From contig JAJYUP010000005.1 of the NCBI GenBank assembly GCA_021792455.1, positions 1 through 57,282 of the forward strand: 57,282 nucleotides of DNA. Reading direction: 5' to 3'. The DNA comes from Actinomycetes bacterium. GTDB lineage: Bacteria; Actinomycetota; Thermoleophilia; Solirubrobacterales; Solirubrobacteraceae. A program made the translations under genes and the position numbers. The notes beneath the pieces are model-generated. The model was not told the DNA's origin. It saw nothing but the letters and a program-made list of their open reading frames with translations, and did no database searches. Within the stretch, counting starts at the first letter, position 1; every line of letters starts with the position of its first letter. Shown in pieces: positions 48,182 to 57,282 of this stretch.

Positions 48182-49255
48182 TCAAGCGGACTTTCGCGCT
48201 GCGCCCGCTTCGGTTGCGCCCGTCGCTGAGGCGCGTGCCTGCGCGAGCGCGGCTTCGACGACCTGCCGCTGGTTTTCGATCTTCAGCCGCCTGGCCAGGA
48301 TCTTCACCGCTTCGGTCGGATCGCCGCTCAGCTGCAGCGCGCGCCCGAGATCGTAGAGGGCGTAGGCGTAGGTGAGGCAGCTTTCGCTCACCGGTGTGAG
48401 GCAGCTGCTCAGGCTCTGCCCCGTCGCTGCAAGCGCGGCACGCAGCAGGGGCACCGCTTCCTGTGATCGCCCTTCGAGCAGCAGGCTGTGGCCTTCAGCC
48501 TCCAACGCGGCGGCGCGGCTGCTCGAGACGATCGAGCTCTGTCTCTGTGAGGCTTCACCGGCGGGCGCTCGCTGCGCGGCCGCACCTGCTGCGCTCCGAT
48601 TCGTGCCCTTTGAAGCGCGCGCTGTGCGCCCCGAGCGCGCGGCCCCCGTGCGCGCGGCCCCCGTGCGTGTGGCCCCTGTGCGTGCGGCTCCCGTGCGTGT
48701 GGACCCCGTGCCCGTGGACCCCGTGCGCGCGGCGCGGCCACCTGCTTTGGCCCTCGATGTCTGGACGCCGGCGCGCGGAGTCGCGCCGGCGTGGGTTTCG
48801 GCGCTCGCCCTCAGGCGTTCAGGCCTGCCTCGCGAGTGCCCGCCAGTGGCAGCGAGGGCAACGCCCACCGCTGCGATCAGGATCGCAAGCGCAGCGAGCG
48901 CGCCCGCCCGTGCTCGCACGCGGCCTGGTCGCGAAGGCGCCTCGGTGGCAGCGACTGCCGAGGTCGAGGGCTCCCTCATCCGCAGGGCTGGCAGGCGCGC
49001 GCGCCTCTCGCCTGGCCTGCTGCCGATCTCGCAGTGCTCGATCGGCGCACCTGAGAGCTCCAGCTCGCATGCGACGCTTGCGGGGAACTCGACCCCCGCC
49101 TGCTGCAGCGTCGCGAAGCTCACAGGGCTGCCATCGGCATCTCGCAGCAGGTGCAGAAGGAGCGCCTGCTGCTGGTCGAGCGGCTCGAATGGTGCCTGCC
49201 ACAGCCCCGTTGCCTCACCGCGATCATCGACCGTTCTGCTGCTGCGCGATCGCAA
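48182..49255 (-). CDS. Membrane protein with repetitive linker and C-terminal TPR region
   Basis: This 357-residue protein of unknown function has a soluble N-terminus (about 110 residues) with a Leu-rich helix LDQQQALLLHLLRDADG. One membrane segment follows (ALAALAILIAAVGVALAATGG), then an 80-residue Arg/Thr/Gly/Ala linker of ARTG/TRTG repeats from tandem DNA (about 48640-48740). A TPR-like helical C-terminus comes last (AALEAEGHSLLLEGRSQEAVPLLRAALAATG...YALYDLGRALQLSGDPTEAVKILARRLKI). The TTG start is weakly supported; a start further in is possible. It converges on the MaoC gene with only 9 nt between the stops. Confidence 0.65.
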   Translation of the reverse strand: MRSRSSRTVDDRGEATGLWQAPFEPLDQQQALLLHLLRDADGSPVSFATLQQAGVEFPASVACELELSGAPIEHCEIGSRPGERRARLPALRMREPSTSAVAATEAPSRPGRVRARAGALAALAILIAAVGVALAATGGHSRGRPERLRASAETHAGATPRAGVQTSRAKAGGRAARTGSTGTGSTRTGAARTGATRTGAARTGAARSGRTARASKGTNRSAAGAAAQRAPAGEASQRQSSIVSSSRAAALEAEGHSLLLEGRSQEAVPLLRAALAATGQSLSSCLTPVSESCLTYAYALYDLGRALQLSGDPTEAVKILARRLKIENQRQVVEAALAQARASATGATEAGAARKSA

Positions 49256-49320
49256 ACGAATCTCTTGCCCTGTCGCTTGAATGATCTCCTGATCTTCTAC
49301 CCGGATTCGCTCACGCGTAT

Positions 49321-49468
49321 TCTGGGCCCTCGCGCGCGCGGGCGCGCCGACTTGATGGCACTGCGGTGGGTCGCCAAGCTCTCTGGGCCCTTGCGCGCGC
49401 GGGCGCGCCGCGGCCTGGGTGCCTGGCGCCCGTAGCAGTGGCCTTGGCCCCTTGCGCGCGGGCGCGCC
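49321..49468. repeat. Three copies of a 26-28-nt GC-rich hairpin element
   Basis: Copies at 49321-49348, 49382-49409 (one base different) and 49443-49468 (shorter) share the pattern TGGGCCC-TYGCGCGCGCG-GGCGCGCC. Each contains self-complementary GCGCGC/GGCGCGCC runs and can fold. They occupy the 231-bp gap after the pyruvate phosphate dikinase stop and may act as a terminator cluster or REP-like element. Confidence 0.8.
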
Positions 49469-49486
49469 GGCCAGCCCTGCTGCCCC

Positions 49487-52057
<2,571 letters not shown>

Positions 52058-52141
52058 CTGCATGCATATTGTCAGGACTGCGCCGATATCGTCAGGCCTG
52101 CTCCGCGCGATGCCGTGCCGGCGGCGCTCGCAGATAGCGGG

Positions 52142-52147
52142 TATTAT
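52142..52147 (+). promoter_or_regulatory. -10 box before the small ORF and methyltransferase
   Basis: TATTAT ends 9 nt before the ATG at 52157. The dikinase gene runs the other way, so this is the rightward promoter of the divergent pair. No clear -35 is seen. Confidence 0.45.
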
Positions 52148-52156
52148 CTCGAGGCG

Positions 52157-52273
52157 ATGCCCGCCGATGCCAGCTTCTCCGAGGCGGCCTGTGAAGGGGT
52201 CGCTCCGCCGCTCTCGCACCCCGCCGCGGGCGTGTCCCGCCTTTCTTCCCGCCTGCCCTCAGGGGTGTCGTGA
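52157..52273 (+). CDS. Small 38-residue upstream ORF coupled to methyltransferase
   Basis: ATG at 52157 lies 9 nt after a TATTAT -10 box and has GAGG just upstream. The peptide starts MPADASFSEAACEGVAPPLS and ends in TGA at 52271-52273, overlapping the methyltransferase GTG as GTGA. It has no known domain. It may be a leader peptide that couples translation, a small protein, or chance. I include it because promoter, start and overlap all agree. Confidence 0.35.
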   Translation: MPADASFSEAACEGVAPPLSHPAAGVSRLSSRLPSGVS

Positions 52274-53169
52274 TCGTCGGCGGACCTGGCGGGATCGGCC
52301 CCACTGCGCACTACACCGCCCACGTCTGGGCGCGCAACGGGCTCTCCCACCCGGAGCTTGCGACCTGGCGGGGCAGGGTGATGTTCGAGGCGCTGCGGCC
52401 CGTGATGTGCATGAGCGGCGCCCTCGGCGGCCCGACGCTCGAGGCGCACCTGCTCGCGCGCCACCATGCGATCGACGTGCTGCTGCGGCGCCTGATCGAC
52501 TCCGAGGAAGCAAGCCAGGTCGTCGAGCTCGCGTGCGGGCTTTCCCCGCGTGGGTGGCGCTTCGCCGGGGATCATGGCGATCGTCTCACCTACGTCGAGG
52601 CGGACCTGCCCGCGATGGCGCAGCGCAAGCGCGAGGCCCTCCGCCGCCTCGGCTCGCTCAGCGCGACCCATCGCGTCGCCTCCGTCGACGTGCTCGAGCC
52701 CGCAGGCGAGCACAGCCTCGAGCAGCTCGTCTCGACGCTGAAGCCGGAGGCGGGCCTCATCGTCATCACTGAGGGCCTGCTCGGGTATCTGCAGCGGCCG
52801 GCGCTCGAGGGACTGTGGGCTCGGATCGCCTCGCAGCTCGAGCGCTTCAGCGTGGGGCACTATCTCAGCGATCTGCATCTCGCAAGTGGTGCGGGCCGAG
52901 CGGTCGATGCCTTCCGGCTTGCGCTCGGCGTGTTCGTTGGCGCGAGCGTGCCGCTGCACCACTTCAGCGAGCGCGGCGAAGCGCAGGACGCGCTGAGACG
53001 GGCGGGCTTCACGAGTGCGATCGTCGCCGATGCGCGCGATCCCGGCGGCGGCGCAGCCCTCAGGCACGACGGCGATGGTCTCACCTGCGTGCTCCACGCA
53101 CGCGTCGCGCATGCCTCGCCGCGTGCACCGGGCCGCCCAGCGCCCGCTCAGCAGGGGCTGCGATCCTGA
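52270..53169 (+). CDS. SAM-dependent methyltransferase (leucine carboxyl methyltransferase-like)
   Basis: This 299-residue protein of the LCMT/PPM1 class has IGPTAHYTAHVWARNGLSHPELAT, LEAHLLARHHAIDVLLRRLI, the SAM-binding strand VVELACGLSPRGWRFA, LTYVEADLPAMAQRKREAL, and VITEGLLGYLQRPALEGLWARIA, the 'EGl..YL' motif of the family. Members methylate carboxylates or hydroxyls of small molecules or polyketides; the acceptor here is unknown. The GTG start overlaps a 38-codon upstream ORF by 4 nt. The C-terminal 20 residues are Pro/Ala-rich. It lies 20 nt before the next gene's start, which has its own -10 box. Confidence 0.85.
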   Translation: MIVGGPGGIGPTAHYTAHVWARNGLSHPELATWRGRVMFEALRPVMCMSGALGGPTLEAHLLARHHAIDVLLRRLIDSEEASQVVELACGLSPRGWRFAGDHGDRLTYVEADLPAMAQRKREALRRLGSLSATHRVASVDVLEPAGEHSLEQLVSTLKPEAGLIVITEGLLGYLQRPALEGLWARIASQLERFSVGHYLSDLHLASGAGRAVDAFRLALGVFVGASVPLHHFSERGEAQDALRRAGFTSAIVADARDPGGGAALRHDGDGLTCVLHARVAHASPRAPGRPAPAQQGLRS

Positions 53170-53175
53170 CGCCGC

Positions 53176-53181
53176 TACGAT
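53176..53181 (+). promoter_or_regulatory. -10 box for leaderless secreted-protein gene
   Basis: TACGAT ends exactly 7 nt before the ATG at 53189, with no ribosome-binding site between. This repeats the leaderless geometry seen at the deacetylase, XRE and leucine-operon starts. Confidence 0.5.
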
Positions 53182-53188
53182 TGCTCAG

Positions 53189-54151
53189 ATGCGGCCTGTC
53201 CGCCGGCGATCAGATGCGGTGAAACGCTCCTCTTCGCGCCCTCGTCGAGTGGCGGCCTGCGCTGCGGCGGTCCTCTGCGCGGCGCTTGCGCTCGCGCTGG
53301 GCATTCCGTCGGTGGGACTCGCCGAGCGGCTCGGCGGTCACGCTCGCCTGCGCGAGCAGGTGCACAGGCACAGCGGGCGCTCTCATCGGCATCGTCAGCC
53401 GCATCGCCGGAAGGTGCGGCGCGTGCCGATGCGCCCGCCGCACCGGCGGCCATACACGCCGGTGCTCGGCGACTGGGAGGGGATCGCCGAAGGGATGCCG
53501 ATCAGCTTCCGGCTCGTCTACAGGCCGAAGTACCTCGCCGTCCACGACGCTCCCTACGGCTATGAAGATCTCGTGCTCGTGCGGCATGGCTTCAACGCAG
53601 AAGAACCCGGCTGCGCGCCCGCGTACTCAGGGACCTCGCAGGAAGGCTCCGCCGACGGCATCGTCAGCCCGATCGCCGCGAGCGGCATCTTCGAGAGCCC
53701 AGGCTTCTCCGCGAAGGGGGGGTTGACCGGCCCGCGCAGCGCCGTCTTCCAGCGCGAAGAATCAGCTTTGCCCATCGGCCGATACGGGCAGGCCTGCAGG
53801 CGGGTGATCACCTGGCATCTGCATCCTGCCCACAGGCTGCCTGTAGCCGACGGAGAATGGACGCTGAAGTTCGCAAGCGGCGAAACCGAGACCTTCCGCG
53901 TGCTTGCCGGCGGGCGTGTCGCGAGCGGGATCGGCCTGCCTTCGATGCCGCCGGAATGCGGCGCTCCGGCGGGCGGGGTGGAACTGTTCATCGCCGCCGG
54001 GGGGTCGTCGAGCCACGAAGAGCCGGAATACGCAACGAAGATCGAGATCACCTTCTCCGGCTCCAGTGCATCTGGTCAGATGTCGTTCGGCTCCTCGCCC
54101 GGCTGTGTGGCATCGCTCACCGCCTCGCTGACGAAGCCTGCGCGATCGTAG
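53189..54151 (+). CDS. Secreted protein of unknown function
   Basis: This 320-residue protein begins with a basic n-region (MRPVRRRSDAVKRSSSRPRR) and a hydrophobic core (VAACAAAVLCAALALALGIPSVGLA), a clear signal peptide. A His/Arg-rich stretch follows (about residues 60-85: HRHSGRSHRHRQPHRRKVRR), which could bind metal or polyanions. The rest is predicted beta-rich, with GDWEGIAEGMPISFRLVY, paired Cys (CAPAY, ACRRVITWHLHP, PECGAPAG, PGCVAS) and TKIEITFSGSSASGQMSFG, resembling a small lipocalin or beta-barrel. I do not recognise a family. Its 3' end overlaps the convergent glycosyltransferase gene by 35 bp. Confidence 0.65.
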   Translation: MRPVRRRSDAVKRSSSRPRRVAACAAAVLCAALALALGIPSVGLAERLGGHARLREQVHRHSGRSHRHRQPHRRKVRRVPMRPPHRRPYTPVLGDWEGIAEGMPISFRLVYRPKYLAVHDAPYGYEDLVLVRHGFNAEEPGCAPAYSGTSQEGSADGIVSPIAASGIFESPGFSAKGGLTGPRSAVFQREESALPIGRYGQACRRVITWHLHPAHRLPVADGEWTLKFASGETETFRVLAGGRVASGIGLPSMPPECGAPAGGVELFIAAGGSSSHEEPEYATKIEITFSGSSASGQMSFGSSPGCVASLTASLTKPARS

Positions 54152-55187
54152 TGAGCAGCTTTGTGCGGAACGCCTCTTTTGAGAAGCGCTGCGCGTGACG
54201 CGCGATCTCGGCGGGAGGGGTCGCGATCTCCTCGCAGCGCTCGATCGCGCGAAGCACGCTCTGCGGCGAGTGATCGTAGAAGAACGCTCCAGTGACCCCG
54301 TCGATCACGGTCTCGAGCGCGCCGCCCCTGCCAAGTGCGACGACCGGCTTGCCCGCCGCCTGGGCCTCGACCGGCACGATCCCGAAGTCCTCCTCTCCAG
54401 GGACGCAGACGGCGCGCGCGCTCTGCATCAGCTGCCTGAGCTCCTCGTCCTGCAGGCGGCCGTGGAAGGTGACGGTCGGCCCTGCGATTGAGCGCAGCTT
54501 CTGCTCAGCAGGGCCTGTGCCGACCACGTCGAGACCGATCCCCGCGAGGCTCGCCGCGGCGACGATCGCATCGACGCGCTTGTAGGGCAGCAGCCTGCAG
54601 AGCACGAGCAGCCGCTCCCCGCGCGGGCTGGGGGTGAAGCGCTCCGTGTCGACGGGCGGGTGGACGATCGGGGCTTCCCGGCCGTAGGCATCCCAGATGC
54701 GCTGCCGCACCGCACCGCTGTTTGCGACGTAGAGGCTCGGCCTCGCCGCCGCCCTGCCGTCCCAGGCGCGCAGCGCCGGTGACAGCGGCTTCAGCAGCGC
54801 CTGCCTCGGCGAGGCGCGCAGGTACTCGCTGCCATACAACCACCGCGCAGGAGTGTGGCAGTAGACCACGTGAAACGTGCCAGGCCCGGTTCTGACCGAA
54901 TGCGCCCACCCACTCGAGCTCGAGATCACGAGATCCTGATCGAGCCTGCCGAAGGAGCGGAACGCGAGCGGGTAGAGGGGCAGCAGGTTCCTGAAGGACC
55001 GATCGACGGGCAGGTGCTGCAGCGGTGAGGTGCGGATGTCGAGGCTCTGAAACTCTGGAAAGGTGGACTCGCGCCGGTAGAGGGAGGTGCAGATGGGCGC
55101 CTCCGGCCAGATCCTCGCGAGCTCGAGCACGACCCGCTCAGCACCCCCTCGCTGGTTGAGGTAGTCGTGGACGATCGCGACTGACAC
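54117..55187 (-). CDS. Glycosyltransferase family 4
   Basis: This 356-residue GT-B fold enzyme has an N-terminus (MSVAIVHDYLNQRGGAERVVLELARIWPEA) with the acceptor-domain loop typical of GT4 proteins. The donor domain carries ERLLVLCRLLPYKRVDAIVAAA, LDVVGTGPAEQKLRSIAGPTVTFHGRLQDEELRQLMQSARAVCVPGEEDFGIVPVEAQAAGKPVVALGRGGALETV with the E-x7-E motif (EDFGIVPVEA). It transfers a sugar from a nucleotide donor during glycan or exopolysaccharide synthesis. The GTG start lies 6 nt after TAGGAT on the minus strand, so it is probably leaderless. It is transcribed singly and divergent from the AidB-like gene. Confidence 0.9.
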   Translation of the reverse strand: MSVAIVHDYLNQRGGAERVVLELARIWPEAPICTSLYRRESTFPEFQSLDIRTSPLQHLPVDRSFRNLLPLYPLAFRSFGRLDQDLVISSSSGWAHSVRTGPGTFHVVYCHTPARWLYGSEYLRASPRQALLKPLSPALRAWDGRAAARPSLYVANSGAVRQRIWDAYGREAPIVHPPVDTERFTPSPRGERLLVLCRLLPYKRVDAIVAAASLAGIGLDVVGTGPAEQKLRSIAGPTVTFHGRLQDEELRQLMQSARAVCVPGEEDFGIVPVEAQAAGKPVVALGRGGALETVIDGVTGAFFYDHSPQSVLRAIERCEEIATPPAEIARHAQRFSKEAFRTKLLTTIAQASSARR

Positions 55188-55362
55188 GGCGCGATCCTAT
55201 GGAATGAGACGAGGCTGCCCGACCAGCCCAGCCCGGAGGGGCTGGGCCGCAAAGCCCCACAGCGGCGATCCCGGCGCGAGCACGACCGATCCCGGTAGAC
55301 TCGAAGCAGCAGGTCCGGCCGTCGGCGCCAGGCGCGCGACGCACGCGAGGAGGCGATCGCAG

Positions 55363-56988
55363 ATGAAGACGCAGCTTCGAGACCCGGTTCGGGAGGTCTC
55401 AAATCAGCCCCCACCGCTGCAGCCAGTCGACTTCTTCGCGGTCGACCTGGCGCTGCAGGAGGCGCTTGCGCGCGAGGGCGGCGGGTGGGGGGTCGACCGC
55501 GCGCGGGAGGTGGGCGCTGCGGCCGGCAGCGAGCAGGCGCTCGAGCATGGCAGGCGCGCAGAGCGCAACCTGCCGGTGCTGCACACCCACGACCGCTTCG
55601 GAGCTCGCATCGACGAGGTCGAGCTCGACCCCTCCTGGCACTGGCTTCTGGCGGGCGCGATCGAGCGCGAGCTGCACTGCCTGCCGTGGCGTGAGCAGCG
55701 CGCGGGCGCGCATGTGGTGCGCGCCGCCCTGTTCATCCTCTGGGGCAACGTGAACGCGGGGGTGATGTGCCCAGTCTCGATGACCTTCGCGGCGGTGCCC
55801 GCGCTGCGCAAAGGCGCCCCCGCGCTTGCTTCGAAGTGGGAGGGGCGGCTGACGCGGCCCGACTACGCCGGCGGCGCGATCGCAGGGATGGCGATGACGG
55901 AGCGCCAGGGCGGCTCAGATGTGCGCGCGAACATCACGGAGGCCGAGCGAGGGAGCGATGGCACCTACGAGATAACGGGGCACAAGTGGTTCTGCTCCTA
56001 CCCGCCCTGCGATGTGTTCCTGATCCTGGCGCAGGCTCCAGAGGGGCTCTCCTGCTTTCTGGTGGAGCGCGGGCGTGGCATGGAGTTCCAGAGGCTGAAG
56101 GACAAGCTCGGCACGCGGTCGCTGCCCTCATCGGAGCTCGAGCTCCACGGTGTGCGCGGCGAGCTGGTCGGCGAGGAGGGGCGCGGCGTGCAGGCGATCA
56201 TCGAGATGGTGAACCACACGCGCCTGGACTGCATGCTCGGAGCGTGCACAGGGCTGCGCCGCGGCACCGTGGAGGCGATCCACCACGCCAGGCACCGCTC
56301 AGCCTTCGGTGCGACCCTCGCAGAGCAGCCGGCGATGATGAACGTGCTCGCCGACCTGGCGCTCGAGTCAGAGGCGGCGACCGCGGCGGCGCTGCGGGTC
56401 GCCCGCAGCTGGGACGAAGCGGAGGCGGTCCCATTCCGGCGTGCAGCGACCGCGGTGATGAAGTACTGGCTGTGCAAGCGCGCCCCTGCGCACGCCGCCG
56501 AGGCTCTGGAGTGCGTCGGCGGCAACGGGTTCGTGGAGGACTCGGGGATGCCGCTGCTCTACCGCGACGCGCCCGTGAACTCCGTCTGGGAGGGCTCCGG
56601 CAACGTGGCCGCCCTCGATGTGCTGCGGGCGCTCGTGACGGTGCCAGAGGCCCTCGAGGCGTTTCTGGCCGAGTGCGAGCTGGCCGGTGGCTCGCAGCGG
56701 CGCCTGACCGAGCACATCGCGCAGGTGAGGAGGCGTGCCGGTGCGCTGATCTCAGGCGATGGGCCCGCATCGCAGCGGCTGTATGAGAGCCAGTTCACCG
56801 CCCGCGCGCTCGTCGAGGATCTCGCCGTGGCGCTGCAGGCTTCGCTTCTGATCCGGCACAGCCCGCCGGCGATTGCGGATGCGTTCTGCGCCTCGAGGCT
56901 GAGCGGCGAGGGTGGCGGGCGCACCTACGGCACGCTGCCTGCGAGCGTGGACGCGAAGGCGATCATCGAGCGGGCGCTGCCAAGCTGA
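55363..56988 (+). CDS. AidB-like acyl-CoA dehydrogenase
   Basis: This 541-residue long-form acyl-CoA dehydrogenase is of the AidB/DNA-alkylation-response type. Landmarks are FAVDLALQEALAREGGGWG, AAGSEQALEHGRRAERNLPVLHTHDRFGARIDEVE, GMAMTERQGGSDVRANITEA, ITGHKWFCSYPPCDVFLILAQ, HHARHRSAFGATLAEQPAMMNVLADLALE, ECVGGNGFVEDSGMPLLYRDAPVNSVWEGSGNVAALDVLRAL (Glu in WEGSGN) and the C-terminal domain absent from short ACADs. The natural substrate of AidB proteins is unclear, possibly branched acyl-CoAs or a protective role. GAGGAGG lies 9 nt before the ATG. Confidence 0.9.
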   Translation: MKTQLRDPVREVSNQPPPLQPVDFFAVDLALQEALAREGGGWGVDRAREVGAAAGSEQALEHGRRAERNLPVLHTHDRFGARIDEVELDPSWHWLLAGAIERELHCLPWREQRAGAHVVRAALFILWGNVNAGVMCPVSMTFAAVPALRKGAPALASKWEGRLTRPDYAGGAIAGMAMTERQGGSDVRANITEAERGSDGTYEITGHKWFCSYPPCDVFLILAQAPEGLSCFLVERGRGMEFQRLKDKLGTRSLPSSELELHGVRGELVGEEGRGVQAIIEMVNHTRLDCMLGACTGLRRGTVEAIHHARHRSAFGATLAEQPAMMNVLADLALESEAATAAALRVARSWDEAEAVPFRRAATAVMKYWLCKRAPAHAAEALECVGGNGFVEDSGMPLLYRDAPVNSVWEGSGNVAALDVLRALVTVPEALEAFLAECELAGGSQRRLTEHIAQVRRRAGALISGDGPASQRLYESQFTARALVEDLAVALQASLLIRHSPPAIADAFCASRLSGEGGGRTYGTLPASVDAKAIIERALPS

Positions 56989-57031
56989 GGGGCGAGCGGT
57001 GCCTCAGCTCCTGGCGGCTGTGCAGCCGTGA

Positions 57032-57049
57032 TACTGTGATTCTGTGATG
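57032..57049 (+). promoter_or_regulatory. -10 and short direct repeats before VapB-like gene
   Basis: TACTGT (57032-57037) is a fair -10 box; CTGTGAT occurs twice in a row (57034-57040 and 57042-57048). Such small repeats near an antitoxin start could be an autorepression site. Confidence 0.35.
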
Positions 57050-57054
57050 ACCAA

Positions 57055-57282
57055 ATGACCAACATCACCGTCTCCGTGCCGGAGGACGTGTACCGCGCCG
57101 CCCGCATTCGGGCGGCAGAGCAGGACACGTCGGTGAGCGCGCTCGTGGCCGAGTATCTGCAGTCGCTCGCTGGTCGGGATGTGGAGCTCTCACGGCTCGA
57201 GGCGCAGCGCAAGCGGACCATCGCGGCTCTGACGAGCTTCAGAGCGAGCGACAGGCTGAGTCGCGACGAGGTCCACGAGCGC
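57055..57282 (+). CDS. VapB-like ribbon-helix-helix antitoxin (3' end outside window)
   Basis: The 76 visible codons start MTNITVSVPEDVYRAARIRA and continue AEQDTSVSALVAEYLQSLAG, the ribbon-helix-helix pattern (beta strand, then two helices) of VapB/CopG antitoxins. A charged C-terminal arm follows (SRLEAQRKRTIAAL..FRASDRLSRDEVHER), of the type that wraps the toxin. The frame is open to the window edge, and the end matches the usual last residues of VapB, so the stop should be close. A VapC PIN-domain toxin gene is expected next but is not in the window. Confidence 0.75.
   Translation, partial: MTNITVSVPEDVYRAARIRAAEQDTSVSALVAEYLQSLAGRDVELSRLEAQRKRTIAALTSFRASDRLSRDEVHER

Overview
The window is high-GC DNA from an actinobacterium, most like the Thermoleophilia/Solirubrobacterales. 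The reasons are its GC-rich third codon positions, many apparently leaderless genes, secreted proteins built of C-x5-C repeats, and a Mycobacterium-type leucine-degradation operon. The lineage is an inference; there is no rRNA in the window. I saw no tRNA or rRNA gene, transposase, integrase or convincing CRISPR array.

Layout. 1-4.5 kb: a truncated secreted protein of IPT/TIG-like repeats, a secreted seven-repeat C-x5-C protein, a polysaccharide deacetylase, and an XRE regulator plus nucleotidyltransferase pair that resembles a toxin-antitoxin or Abi module. 4.6-8 kb: acyl-CoA dehydrogenase and zinc alcohol dehydrogenase (minus strand), diverging from a 3-hydroxyacyl-CoA-dehydrogenase-like enzyme. 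8-38 kb is a large catabolic and uptake region. It holds a trimethylamine-dehydrogenase-like flavoprotein with a cupin; an XRE-cupin regulator; an operon of GSA-type aminotransferase, RidA and sugar isomerase; an aldehyde dehydrogenase; a DMT exporter; two hydantoinase/oxoprolinase HyuA-HyuB pairs on opposite strands; a BetI-like TetR; a second GSA-type aminotransferase with enoyl-CoA hydratase and MaoC; a complete Dpp/Opp ABC transporter; a beta-keto acid cleavage enzyme; and an MFS transporter. 38.4-48.2 kb: leucine/isovalerate catabolism, with an acyl-CoA dehydrogenase, methylcrotonyl-CoA carboxylase alpha and beta, a CitE-like lyase and a MaoC hydratase, diverging from acetoacetyl-CoA synthetase and its TetR. 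48.2-57.3 kb: a TPR membrane protein, pyruvate phosphate dikinase, an SAM methyltransferase preceded by a small ORF, a secreted protein, a glycosyltransferase, an AidB-like acyl-CoA dehydrogenase, and the start of a VapB-like antitoxin.

How it works together. Five promoter regions between 8 and 35.4 kb share the exact 13-mer GATCRGTCGRTAY inside an 18-bp imperfect palindrome. Three of these sites overlap or abut good TTGAC/TAnnnT promoters. They lie upstream of the TMADH-like enzyme, the aldehyde dehydrogenase, the HyuAB/aminotransferase operon and the transporter binding protein. I infer one regulon for uptake and breakdown of an unidentified nitrogenous, possibly N-methylated or cyclic amide compound, with the BetI-like TetR as the best local candidate regulator.

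A second theme is minisatellite DNA. Tandem repeats of 9, 18, 19, 21 and 45 bp occur between genes, and low-complexity segments, partly still perfect tandem repeats, are inserted in frame into otherwise conserved leucine-pathway enzymes.
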